From contig RCAB01000054.1 in assembly GCA_003640385.1 (NCBI GenBank), forward strand, positions 124,001 to 188,000: a stretch of 64,000 nt of DNA. The letters run 5' to 3'. Origin of the DNA: Setaria digitata. Lineage: Eukaryota > Nematoda > Chromadorea > Rhabditida > Setariidae. Below, in pieces: positions 52,506-64,000 of the stretch. How positions within the stretch are numbered: position 1 is the first letter of the stretch; every line of letters begins with the position of its first letter. Both the position numbers and the translations under genes were made by a program. The notes below the pieces were generated by a model. The model did not search any database, had not been told where the DNA came from, and was given only the letters and a program-made list of their open reading frames with translations.

Positions 52506-55279
52506 GAGAAAAGTGAAGGACAAATATGAAAGTGCACTAAGCAATATCAAAAAATGCCAAAAGTCAATTTTGCTATCGTTTTTGGCATAAAATATAAAAA
52601 AAAAAAAAGAAAAAGAAAAATGCTTTTAGATCAGGCGGATAAGTTTTCATCAGTTTAAATTATTGGCAGTTGAAAAATGAAAGAAAGAATTTTTCTCTTC
52701 CTTTTTCTTTCTTTTTTTTCTCCCTCTTTTTCTCTTTCGATTCTCGAAGTTCCCAATTCTCGAGAGGACTTCAGATTGAAATATGCAAAATTTTTCCAAA
52801 AAAAGAAAAGACATATAGTGAAACCAAATTTGCTTGTCTTCATATGATACATTAAATTAAAAAAAAAAAAAAAGAAAAAAAAAAAAAAAAACGATGCACA
52901 TGAAGATTTCGACGTTATTGAGTGTCAGACACAAATTTTTCCGTATTTTTTTTTCAACTTTTTAAAAATTTGCAACGTCATATGCAATCCCTTTTTTTGG
53001 AACGTGAAGTGAATTAATAGAATTTTATCATTTACTTGAAAAATTAAAAATAAGTAGGAGTTAATTTATTGAATGAATTTTAATGAATAGAAATGCAAAT
53101 GTTGCGCTTCAAAAAATTTCTGCCCACCGTTAATGATACATGTAATATTAATTAGTACTTAATTAATAGCAAATAGCAATTAAATAATTAGCATTTATAA
53201 CAATTTCCCTAGTCAAATTAAGATTCCTACATTGCTAACTTATCAATTTGATGAGGCAATAGGAGAAAATTCAGATAAAGGAAATAATTTGGCTGAGAAA
53301 ATTCGATAGAGAATTAATAGTTCGAATTAATCTTTTTAGTTCAGCAGGAGAAACTGAAAATCATGTTGAAAAATCTTTTTGAAAATTTTTTTTTCCTCAA
53401 ATGCAATTTTTTACTGCATTTTGATCCTAACATAATTTCTCCATATAAAATGAAAATTTGTTAAATAAATATAACTTTTGACTTCATTATTAAAATTAAA
53501 AACAAAATCCATGAAAATACCAATTTAGATTTACATTAAGCTACTTTTCAACAGTTTACTGAAAAATTTCGTTAATGAATAATCTAATCAGTTATTTAAT
53601 CATGCAAATTTAATACCGTTCAATAGCATCTGCTGAATTGAATGATCACTAAAATTATCATCAAATTATCAGAATGAAAAAAGAAAAAAAAAAATTTAAA
53701 ACATCATATCCCTGATAGAGTATGAAATTAAACCTAAAATTGCTATATGGACAAATTGAGAAATGCTCCTCTAGAAATGCAAAATGATAAAATTTCGATA
53801 TTAATTTCGAGCAATCAAGACTGTACTTTTCGAGAGTTTTGGGAAGAAAAATTCAAAATATGTTCATTTTTATACGATACAAAAGATAGAAGAAATTTAA
53901 AAAAAAAAAAAAAAAAATTACTAAAAACCAACCATTGACTCTTTTTTTGAAAAAAAAAAAAGAGAGAAACAGAATTGCTCTAAAATAAGATGAACTAACT
54001 TCTCTTTGAATACACATCACATGTATTTCCTAGACCAGTACTGCTAAAGTAAACATCCGATAGATTTAGCCCTAAGTTTGTCTTTCTCTTAACGTATAAG
54101 CGTGCGTATGCGTCCGTCTGTGTATACGTGTGTGCACTTACATGCATTTATCTACTTATTTATTTCATTTTCGAAAAAAAAAAAAATAGGAAAAGTTTTT
54201 GAGGCCAAAGGACGAAAGTTTACTGCCTTCAAATATCAATCTTAAAGACACTCATTGTATTTTGTGCATATTTGAGCCCCAAAAACATGCAACAGAAAAG
54301 AAGAAAAGGGCCCAGTTCACTTCTTAGCCATCACATTTTATTTACTCAGATGAGGCAAATTAAATAGATTTAATGATTATTCATTCATTTCGTTTCTCAT
54401 ATTTCTTAAGATTTTTATCAAAGTTTTAAAATTATCAATAAACTTTATTTGAAGTTTTGTGATTTTGGGAGCATTTAAATTTTTAAAATTGTAACTGACA
54501 TTGAATTGAAGTATTTCTTACGATTTTTAGAAAATTTAAAATTTGAAACTGCAAGTGAATTTCAACTGTGAATAGAAGTAAATTTAAAGCTTATTACATC
54601 GCAAAAAAAAAAAAAAAAAAAAAAAAAGAATGACAAGTATTAGGAAAAGTTTTACTTAAAAGTATTGAAAAAGAAAAAGGGAAAAAAGAAAAGATAGAAT
54701 ACACTTATTTCAACTTTTTTTTTTTTCATCTAATTACTCTTGTTCCATTACATCATTGACGCAAAAAAATAAACAACAAAATTAAGAATAGAAATGTTTG
54801 TCAAACTGTTTTCAAATTTTTTCTTTTTTTTTTTGAAATTGAAATTAAAATTAAATAAAAAATATAAATTTTAGTCACAGTGTATTAGTTATAATAAATA
54901 ATTGCATTTTTACAAGATAATGTTTTTTTCTTTTTTGTTCGCTTTTTTTTTTTCTTTTTGTTTTCCATCTGATTCCCAGTAGAATTCAGTAGCATAATTA
55001 GCATCATAATTTGAATTCTGCTATGTTAGGAAATTGTTTCCTTCAACTTCTACAACATTTTACAAATCGAAATAAAAGCTGCAAGCAGTTTTAAAAAGGT
55101 TTCATTTCATCAGAATCCATCGAACCATCCTTTCTCTTCTGCTCAGTCTGATTAATACTTAAAGTGTTATTTGGTTTTGTCTTAGAAAGCTAATTATAGT
55201 CTATGCTTAGAGTATAGACTCTTATTATTGAAATGAAGGACACTGCTAGTTTAATATCAATCTCAAAACAATAATGTGT

Positions 55280-55303
55280 TATATATATATATATATATAT
55301 ATA
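55280..55303. repeat. (TA)12 microsatellite
   Basis: Twelve perfect TA units in non-coding DNA. Confidence 0.9.
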
Positions 55304-57407
55304 AAATACAGATATATTTTTTGGCTCATCTATTTGCCCCTGCCAGTTGAGGTCCTAGAATAATCTTAAAACTATTTTTAAAAAAATGAAATTTTACAGA
55401 AGATGGAAAAATTTTCACATATTTTATAGAATTTGTGAAATGAAATCGAAACAGAAAATGTCCAGTGGAACAGTGGAAAATGCTCCCGTCAATTAATTAC
55501 ACTTGACTTCAGTGCTGCTGTTTTTTTCGGAAATGAAAAATTTTAACTTTTAAAACAAATAATATTAGATTTAATAGATTTACAGCCTATATCATTAGAT
55601 AGCAGCCTATAATCAAATAATTTGAAATTAGCAACATTTTCTGTCTTTTTTCCTGTTTTTTTTTTTTTTTTTGAAAATTTATACAAAGAATAAATAACAT
55701 GGATATTTGGAACTGTAAAGAAAAATTAAATAGGAAAGTAAAAACACTCTAAGCATCAATTTGACGCAGATTATTTTTTCGCAACCTTAATTAAAACAGG
55801 GAAAATTTTTAAGGTCGATATAATTAACTGCTTTAATTATTCATCACTTCGTGCGTTCTTTTTTTTTTTTTGTTTGTTTGTTTAATCAACTAATAAAACC
55901 ATTACGGGTAATTTCAGATAAAAGAAAAAAATATTTATTCGATCATTATGAAAAAGACGATGAAATATATAAATGATAAGAAGTTCAAAGGTTAAATCTA
56001 AAATTCAAATATATGTGTATTCTTTTACATCCTGGCAGCAAGTTATTCACTTCAAGCAGATATCCTTCCAAAATTTCATTACCATTTAAGAAAAAAGTCC
56101 ACTTTAACTTATTTTTGAATTTCATGGAAATTATTAACTTATTCATACAACGATTCAAATATTTGTCGTGAAATAAATCAAAAAGCTAAGAGAGAAAGCA
56201 TCTTCTGTATATGAAACTTGCAAATTGGCTAACTAAGCAGAGAGAATAGTCATAAAAAGTTCAAGACTGTTTCAGTTATCAAAATAACGTCCGTAAAAGT
56301 TCGAGACTGTTTCAATTTTCAACTGCCAAAAGATTGACATAAATGAATGCTTCAGTGAAAGTTTGGGAAGAAAAAAAGTTCATTAAGAAAAGTGAAAGGA
56401 AAGAAAAGAAGAGAGCATTTTTTAATCAAATTTTGAACAAAAAGAAATTTTTGCTCAAATTTTTATGAAATTTATGCGTTGAATTTTAAAAATTCTATGA
56501 AATTCAAGTGTTAGCATTTTTGCGCTATATTAAATCGTTGAGTAATGAAAAAAAAAAATTACACAGAAAGAAAAACTTTTTTTTTTTATAAGCAAAATTT
56601 TAGTTCTACACTTTAACTTAGAAAGTGAATGCAAATTTTGAAAAGTGAGAAAAAAATTCATATAATGGAAGCATGTCATTATGTGATGATAAAATGAGGA
56701 ATCCAGTTCCAATAACTTCTTTCTTTTTGTAGTTAATCAATTGGAAATGACATGATTCTTTCTAGATTCTTATTGAAATTACTTTTTTATTTTTAAAAAA
56801 ATGCAAAAATTTGTATTAACTTTAAAAGTTCAACTAATAGAAATTGATCATCTAAAAATCGATAACTGAAATAAGCACTTTGCTTGATTATATAATGGTA
56901 ATTAATTGATGAGAATTTAGCACAAAATAAACATGAAAATTGTCTCCATGCTTCATTATTTAATACTGTTTAATTAATAATGAGCTCACATTTTGCAGAA
57001 AATAGTTATAAAAATTATTAGTAAACACTTTGCTTGATTGTCTAATATTAATTAATTAATAAAAAATTCTCATGTTTTGCAGAAAAACAATGAATGAAAA
57101 TTCGAAATCACAAAACTTTCAGTTTTATTTTTCGTTTTAATGTTAGTGAAAATTGATGCGCATTGTAACATTAGAACTTCGATATATTTGACATGACGTT
57201 CTCTTTGAAATATTTTTTATGAATTTTTTTTTTTTTGGATTTTTTTGCAAAAAATGTTATTTTCAGTTCTTTTATCATTAAATTATTTTAAATTAATAAA
57301 ATTTAGAGGATGCGGAAAAATTTGTTTAAAAAAATTTTTGAATAGTTTCTTAGCCTAAGCAGCTATGCATATTTAGTCCTTTAAATAATTAGCAATAATT
57401 AAGCATA

Positions 57408-58333
57408 CTAATGACTGTTCACTTCAAGGTTCCATATGTGCATGACTGGAACAGATATGATTATATCCAAAGCTAAAACGATTCAATCATTTCTGTAATA
57501 ATTTTGACAAAAATTGTTAAATCACAGAACTGTCCACCACTTTATCAGTGTAACTTTGCACCTTGATAAAGATAACTCTCTAACTACTTGGCTTTTTTTT
57601 TTTTGTATTAAGAAATGTCAAATCTAAAATGCGCAAAATTTTAAGCTCGACTATCTCATAAAGTAAAGTGTCGTGATATGATAACAAAATTGCAATCTTC
57701 TAAGGAATGCCTTTTATTATTGCAGATTATATGCATCCAAATTATATCTTTCATTATCAAATGATAATCGCTATCACTGATAATAATTGATTGTAATTTG
57801 ATGCGATGCCCTGCTATTTCTTCCCGTGAATATATAAAAGCCTTTTTTTTTTGAAAAAGTTCAGCACTATCAAAAGAATGCCAAATGGAAAAACATTTTT
57901 CCTCCTAAAGGATTCATAATTCACGTCATTTCACGTCATATATTTTTCCACGTCATATATATTTCGTCTTAATTCATCTCACCTGAAAGAGGAAGAATTA
58001 CTAATGTCAAGCTTTGCTGTCTATTTAAAAAATTTCGATTGTTCCCAAAACTTTCCAATGATGCTCTTAGCTGGAAAGAAACATTATCCGTTAATTTTCC
58101 CTTCAAATCCAATGACAAATAATAAAACTGCTGAAGACTATTGTTGAAACCTACCTGTTCAGGCGTCTTTTTACAGCTAATGTTGGGAGCTATCTTTAAC
58201 AACTACCTGGCAGTTCCATATTCACCTGAGTTTGCTTATCAGCGCTTATATTTGTTATCGTATGATGATATAATGCAGAAATCAGATTCTGTACCCGGAA
58301 AAATGCCTCTTTAATAAGTTTCATCATTTTCAT
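57408..58333 (-). CDS. Possible small spliced gene, unknown product
   Basis: Candidate exons 58226-58333 (ATG, 36 codons), 57983-58130 (49 codons plus one base) and, less surely, 57408-57472 (to TAG) join in phase with GT/AG borders. The first begins MKMMKLIKEAFFRVQNLISA, the second contains QFYYLSLDLKGKLTDNVSFQ and LRASLESFGNN. The two exons are more balanced in residues than nearby frames and look like an amphipathic helical protein of about 105 residues. I do not recognise a family. The span is intergenic, about 2.3 kb upstream of the tyrosine hydroxylase start and on the opposite strand. Confidence 0.35.
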
Positions 58334-60461
58334 TAGCTTTAAACTTTTCGAATATCACCACTATTATAATTAAAAAAAGCATAGCAAATGCAGAAGTTCA
58401 TATTGCTTTATTTGGTGTTACAAATTTCAGAATTATAACATCAATGATGCATGCAAATAACGAATTTTACGTATTAATGACATTTAATTTGTCTTTTCAT
58501 AATTAAAAATAGACACTAATTATTTTCATAAATTTTCTCAAAAAACACTGAAAATAATATTGCAATTTACCATAGTTTCTTTCATAGCACCTCTCTTAGA
58601 AATGTTATTCAAAGATAGCATCAAACTTCACATTTGATGCATAAATTAATAAATTTTTCATAAATTCATTTAAAAAGGGAAATGGATAAAATTTTGATTA
58701 CATTTAAAAGTTGGCAAAATTTTCAATTAACATTTTGATCAAATTTTAAAGTTTCTTTTTTTTTCAAATTCTCTTTCAATCTTTCAGAGATTGTGCGCCA
58801 ACATTCACTTTGTCGTTTTATAAGGCGTTTTTTTTTTTATTCACAGAGAAAGAAATATTGGTGAAAAAGTAAAGATTATAATTTTTAAATGTAAAAAATT
58901 TTCAAATTCCAAGTGAGAAATAATTACTTATTGTTGAAACTGAATGAATCCCAGTAAAGATAATCAATCTACAGCTGAACAGAAATAAGTAAATGAATAA
59001 AACAGAAATAATAAAGAATTAGAAGATGATTCCACTGATTATTTGAAATATCAAAAAATTCGCATTAAATTTCTTGCTTTTGACGATTAGATTCTTATCA
59101 GTAAGCTTATCAAAAATTAAATAAAATAATCTTGATGTCGCTGATAACGATTAAACCCAAAAGAGAACAGCGAACAAATTGCAATTTCTAAGAAAATTCG
59201 AGAAGGAATTGAAAAATCAAACACCCCCGCAGAATGTTTGTTGAAATAAGAAATGATTGAAATTAATAGCTTAAAAACTGTGCAAATTTTGAATAATAAA
59301 TAAAAACAAAAAAAAAAACAACAACAACAACTTTTTTGTTTTTCACTGCTAATTACCTGAATTTAAAAAGTTTCAACTTTGAAATAACTTTCCAAAAGAG
59401 ACACTTTGTATTTCACGAAATTTTATTCAAAAGTTGGTGCCATATTTATGAATTAGATACATCTCAGAAACTGGAAACTGAAATGATTCCATAGTGAAAC
59501 ACTCAAGATTGCTTACAAATTCAAGATTGCTAGATTGCTATATAAATTTTAAAAATTTTGAATAAATTTGATACTAACTGCTTAATTAGAAAGATTTTCA
59601 GGACAATTTTAAACACTTTCATGTTGAAACTTTCTGAAATTGATATAATCATCGATGGTAGAAATTAGTCTTGAGTATAATTATAATTATAATAAACAAT
59701 ATTACATTTATATCGTAAGTACCAGACAAAATGGCACATTCATTTAGCTAATTTGCATTTCATCTCTTTACGCAATCTTTCCTCCTTCATTTGTCAGTCA
59801 GTGTTTCAATATTTATTTATTAATTTAAAATATTTAAAAAAAAAAACTCTGAAATTTTACAGATAATTCAAGAAGCATGCAAAGACAAATCACACGGAAG
59901 TTGATATAAAAATAAAATTTGAATTATTTCGAAAAATCACTGCATGTAAGGTCAAAAAAATTTTGAAGCTAAGCTTGACCTCATGAACAGCGCTTATTTT
60001 CAGTGTAATTACTAATTTTTTTCTAATAAATTCGTAGCTTGGCAATTTAATTACCAGGAGAACAAAGTTTTATACGGAAATGTTCGATAATAGTTGATCA
60101 AATTTTTTGCCAAAAAAAAATTTCTGATTATTTTATTTTATCAGAAATTTAAACTAATATCTAGTATTACTACAATTTAAAAACTTTTCTACTCGAATGC
60201 AATCTTATTTCTCTGCCAAGGTTTTGCTAATTACATTAATTCTTCAGCTTCTAGTTGATACTATAATCATTATTATCCGCTGTAACAATTCGAAAGTTCA
60301 AATTTTATTTGCTTTTCATTTCTACTAAATAATATCTTTTTTTCATTTCTCTATTGTCACTTTAAATATGCTATTAAAATTTCTTAACATTTGCTTCCCA
60401 TTTACTTTCCATTTTTCTCTTCCATTTTTTGTTTTTGAGAAAAAAAAAAAAACTGAAAATA

Positions 60462-60516
60462 GCAGGAAATTTGTTATGCAAATCGTCAACTGGCGGAAGT
60501 ATTTAAGTATAAAAAA
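60462..60516 (+). promoter_or_regulatory. Candidate tyrosine hydroxylase promoter elements
   Basis: Within 55 bp lie GCAGGAAAT (about 60462-60470), octamer ATGCAAAT (60476-60483), GCGGAAGT (60493-60500) and TATAAAAAA (60508-60516). GGAA cores match ETS-factor sites; in Caenorhabditis elegans, dopamine-pathway genes are driven by the ETS factor AST-1 through such a motif (established there). The octamer is a POU site. Function here is inferred from position and sequence only. Confidence 0.35.
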
Positions 60517-60650
60517 GATGTTCAGTATCGGTGCATAATTATTTTGTCAATACAAAAAATGATTCACTTAAAAGGAGCACAAATTTACTGCTACCTTAAC
60601 AACAATCATTTAGTTCATTCTACTCAAACTACTTCTGGAGGAACTATTTC

Positions 60651-60666
60651 AGTAATATATCTTCAG
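60651..60666 (+). promoter_or_regulatory. Candidate splice-leader acceptors of tyrosine hydroxylase
   Basis: TTTCAG ending at 60652 and CTTCAG ending at 60666 precede the ATG at 60674 by 21 and 7 bases. Either could accept a spliced leader. Inferred from nematode practice. Confidence 0.4.
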
Positions 60667-60673
60667 CGTAATA

Positions 60674-63600
60674 ATGGCAGGCATTAAACAACCACTGGTA
60701 TGTGTATTTCTAACATTTCAAACTATTTAGTTTCTCATTTTTCAATTTTAAAATACAAGAAATAATTCATTGCATGAAATTTAATAATGGACAATAATTA
60801 ATTAATTAATAGCGATAATAACAATGACGATAATGATAATAATTGACAATAGTAATAAATAACACAGTGATAGTAATAACATTAAAATAAGTAATAATAA
60901 TGAAATTTATGAAAGGATTTGTCGAAATATGGCAAGCGTGATAGTTTGGTACGTCAAGCAAGCGTTGATCGTTTGCAAAATGCTGCGATAAAACAACAGA
61001 ATGTTGAAAAATATCGAAAAGAAATTGTCGATTCATCAGAATATGCTCGAGTAAATTAATCAATTAATCAGTTTTCGAAATAAATGATGCTAGCCTAAAA
61101 TTTCAACTTTCTAGAATTATTGGATTTTCCTAAATATTCTTTAACTTAAATCATTTCATTCGATGAAGCACTAATTAGCTATAAATTCTTAACATAAAAA
61201 AATATATCCTTTTGCTTTTTTTNCCTATTAAATAAAATAAAAAAAAATTAAAATTAAATTAAAATTAAATTAAATTAAAATTAAAATAAAAAATTAAAAT
61301 AAAAATTAAATATTAAATAAAATAAAAAATATCCTTTTGCTTTTTTTTTTTTTGTTAAATGGTGGTCGTATGGCGGCGAAATGCTTAAGTGATCTTTAAA
61401 AAAAAGTTTTCCTGTTGCAAATTTTCACATCAGACTGAAATATTTGAAACGAAAATTTTGAAAATTTTTAATAATTCCTTACTTTTATATTATTACAAAA
61501 CAGTTATCAGAACACGGATTTGATTGGGTCCTTTTTTTTAAGCAAATTATCAACAAAATAAAAACCTATTTAACACTTAACAGTGCTTGTTCTGATCCGA
61601 GAGATCCCAGATATTCTTCATAAATTAAAATTTTCATGATAGTTTGTCGCTTCTATTGTGAAGTGAAACAGACTGAATTGCAATATTGTTCCGAAATAGT
61701 TCTTGTGAGGAGAATAATGAAAGATTAGCTTTTTTATCATTAATATTATCACTGATTTCATTCTCATTTCACTATTATCACTATATTATCAGTAAATTCA
61801 CTGCATGTTAACACTTAAAATTATAGATTCTAAAAAAACTGAATGACGAAGGTGTTGAACTTATTCGTACATCTGAAGTAGATGTACCAATGAGATTTGC
61901 TCTTATACTATCTGCTGAAGGTAATTTATCGGAACAAAATTATTTTGTGTTAATTAATTATTGTCATATTAAGTGACCAGAAAGTGATTAATAATTTGAA
62001 CCCTTACTTTTCCTATATTTTTTGCTTGCTTTTCCCCTCATTAAATCATCTAATCATTAATTGTTTGGCAATTAGCATTTTTTTTACACATTCATTTACG
62101 TGGTGATTCTTGGCAGAAGATAGCGCTCAATTCCTTTCATCAACGTTGATCGATTATGAAAAGAATGGCGTACGTCTCAAGCATCTGGAAATACGTCCGG
62201 AAAAGGAAAGGAACGGGTCCTACGTAATGACTGATTCAAGAACTAACACAAAAGGTTTTACAAAAATTTGAAAAGAAAAATAAACAAAGAATTTTTGCAA
62301 AAAATTCATTGCTAAAAAAGAATAAAATTTTAATATAAAAATTTTTCTAAATTTCATAAATCTGTTGAGAAGAAAATTTAATTTGTCATAAATACGATTT
62401 GTTAAATGAATAGTTGATGGTTACAAGTTTAAACTTTTATTTTTTATTTTGAAAATAGTTATGACTACTATTAATGTCACTAATATTCCCTGTACACAGT
62501 AATTAACAACCACCATGTATTATGTGCAAATTATAAATCAAAAAATTTTTTGACAAATTTTTCATAAAACTAACTAAAATAAGTTTATGCGAAACTTTAA
62601 AATTTTGTCAAAAATTTTCACTTTATTTTTACTCACAAACGTTCAATTAATTAATTCATCCATTTTATTTAGTGAAATTTGAAATTTTTGTTGATTGTGA
62701 ATGCACAAAAGATGCATTTTTGAATGCGACAAAAAGTCTAGCGGACAGATATCAGATCAATCGGCTTAGCATGTACAACAGCGCTGATGAATTGCCGGAA
62801 AAAAGTATTCGTTTTCTGAAATTGCTATTAATTATTTGAAGAAAATGCTACCGCTTAATATTTTAAATCTTTCTAAGTATGTCTCAAAGAAATTTAAATC
62901 ATCTTCAAGTAGTTTCTTTTTTTTCTTAATTTAAGTCGTCTTTAATCCTTTTCAAAAAAAAAAAAAAAAATCGATTCCACCTTAAGTTGTTTCTAAAAGA
63001 TATACCAAATTTTAAAATTTTGGCACAAAATTGGGATATTGTCTTTCGAGTTCTGGAAAATAATTATATTAAATGCTGCTGGTCAATTAAGATAGTCCAG
63101 AAATATAAAATTAATTCAAATGTTACTATAATAATAATAAAAATAATAATAATAAATAATAATAATATTAATAATGAATCATTTTTGTCCAATGGTTCCC
63201 GAAACATATTTCTGAGTTGGATCGATGCTATCATTGCGTTGTAAAATATGAACCAACAACTGACCCACGACATCCGGTAATAATTCTCATGTTGTTTGTT
63301 TATAATTTCAAATTAAAAAGGTAAAATGAAAAATTGTACCGTATTAATATGATAAATAATCGTCAGCAAGTATACTGTAATATGCTGACTGCATATTAAA
63401 GCTTTCTTTTTTATTGAAATATTAACTGTTCCTCAAAATTGTCGAGAGACTATCCTGTTGTTACTGTAACAATTTTAATGGAAATGATAATTTAGGGATA
63501 CGGTGATGAAGCGTACATTAAACGAAGAGAAGAGTTGAATGAAATTGCTAAAGCTTATAAATAGTAAGTTTGGCTAATTTCGATACTTTAAGTTCTTTCT

Positions 63601-64000
63601 TACTAATAAAAGTTTTGCTTAATGTTACATTTGCTGTTGCTAATGTACAGATAAAAAGATAGCTTTTTATCTTATCAAAATGCTATTACATGTTGAATGT
63701 TAAATAAGCCTTCGAATTTTTTCCTTTTCGAACTTAAATCGTTAATTGATAAAATTAATAAAATTTCATCATCACAGTGGGGACGATTTGCCGGAAATTG
63801 AATACAGCCCTGAAGAACATAAAGTTTGGGAAATTGTCTTTAAAAAACTGCAATCATTACATTCTTCACACACGTGTATCGAATATCAACAGAATTTTCG
63901 ACAAATGGAACTGGAAGGCCTTTTAGAGCCTAGTCGAATACCAAAACTATCACATGTTAATAAATATCTTCAACGTAACATTTATAGAATTTCTAAAAAG
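60674..64000 (+). CDS. cat-2: Tyrosine hydroxylase, aromatic amino acid hydroxylase family (3' end outside window)
   Basis: Converts tyrosine to L-DOPA using tetrahydrobiopterin, iron and oxygen, the first step of dopamine synthesis in neurons. Exons: 60674-60697, 60916-61050, 61827-61920, 62117-62254, 62673-62804, 63188-63276, 63496-63563, 63778-64000; 301 residues, all in phase. The N-terminal regulatory part has KRDS and RQAS, both fitting protein kinase A sites (Ser18, Ser24), then an ACT-type regulatory domain (about 54-180). The catalytic domain opens with [24 protein letters not shown], a [13 protein letters not shown] stretch and [17 protein letters not shown] and the following DPRHPG favour tyrosine over phenylalanine or tryptophan hydroxylase. 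The HELLGH iron site and C-terminal helix lie beyond the window. Exon 63188 has no AG before it (TTTTTG instead). A short first coding exon (MAGIKQPL) follows TTCAG acceptors 7 and 21 bases upstream. Confidence 0.9.
61200..61350. repeat. N at 61223 with repeated flank in low-complexity AAAT-rich intron
   Basis: The string ATATCCTTTTGCTTTTTTT occurs just before the N at 61223 and again at about 61328-61346 after a run of TAAAAT-type repeats. Another unmerged contig end is likely. It lies in the intron 61051-61826 of tyrosine hydroxylase and does not affect the protein. Confidence 0.6.
63127..63174. repeat. (AAT)n tract next to a splice acceptor
   Basis: Imperfect ATA/AAT trinucleotide repeat in the tyrosine hydroxylase intron 62805-63187, ending about 14 bases before the exon. 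It replaces the usual pyrimidine tract region and contains no AG. Confidence 0.75.

Larger units (their letters stand above)
42254..57407. other. 15-kb gene-poor region
   Basis: A+T-rich DNA with no supported gene. It contains an N after a 29-A run (42598), GC-richer patches with short protein-like frames near 42870-43130 and 43630-43710, GA-rich sequence near 47200-47240, a repeat cluster at 50500-50770, a (GAA)n tract near 50778-50800, a duplicated seam at 52273-52505, and a (TA)12 tract at 55280-55303. Frames longer than 60 codons here are Phe/Lys/Ile/Asn-rich and not convincing. Confidence 0.5.
58334..60673. other. Upstream region of tyrosine hydroxylase
   Basis: A+T-rich non-coding DNA. 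The last 220 bp before the ATG hold candidate promoter elements (see separate entry). No coding sequence is supported. Confidence 0.5.

Noticed and set aside
1..64000. CRISPR arrays, integrases, transposases, rRNA or prophage genes
   Set aside because: None seen. Repeats are microsatellites, decayed palindromes or assembly seams, and the gene structure is eukaryotic.

Overview
The window is nuclear DNA of a nematode, most likely a filarial or other spirurid worm. The evidence is a very A+T-rich background full of homopolymer runs, small exons split by short introns, likely trans-splice acceptors just before start codons, a ten-cysteine GPI-type surface protein of a kind common in worms, and a tyrosine hydroxylase with nematode-like features. 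There is no operon, phage, transposase or CRISPR array. Most of the 64 kb is intron or non-coding DNA, so long open frames are poor guides. The gene models below were built by following splice signals and reading phase by hand.

Layout: (1) Positions 1-7257, minus strand: DNA topoisomerase II, 24 exons visible, cut at the left edge so that only the divergent C-terminal tail is missing. (2) 7258-14373: non-coding, with a CpG-rich patch near 8.0 kb carrying a TGACGT inverted repeat and a degenerate repeat array at 13.8-14.26 kb. (3) 14374-14600: tRNA-Phe(GAA) and tRNA-Pro(CGG). (4) 14800-15599, plus strand: last three exons of a Ly-6/three-finger GPI-anchored protein. (5) 16362-33053, minus strand: a 20-exon gene of about 900 residues with a long disordered Ser/Asp-rich N-terminal part and one synaptotagmin-type C2 domain at the C terminus, closest in feel to Syt14/Syt16. 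Its end faces the end of the Ly-6 gene. (6) 33-60 kb: a sparse region with a few weak coding candidates, a perfect 27-bp hairpin, A/T-rich inverted repeats and microsatellites. (7) 60674-64000, plus strand: the first eight exons of a tyrosine hydroxylase (cat-2 type), cut at the right edge before the catalytic iron-binding histidines.

The genes do not form a pathway. Topoisomerase II is a housekeeping replication and chromosome enzyme. The synaptotagmin-like protein and tyrosine hydroxylase both suggest neuronal or secretory roles, but nothing in the sequence links them. Several single N characters sit between near-identical copies of 50-116 bp. These look like unmerged contig overlaps and should be read as assembly artefacts. 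I found no convincing new biological system. The points most worth checking are the unusual single-C2 gene, an apparent non-AG splice acceptor in the tyrosine hydroxylase gene, and the perfect 27-bp hairpin.
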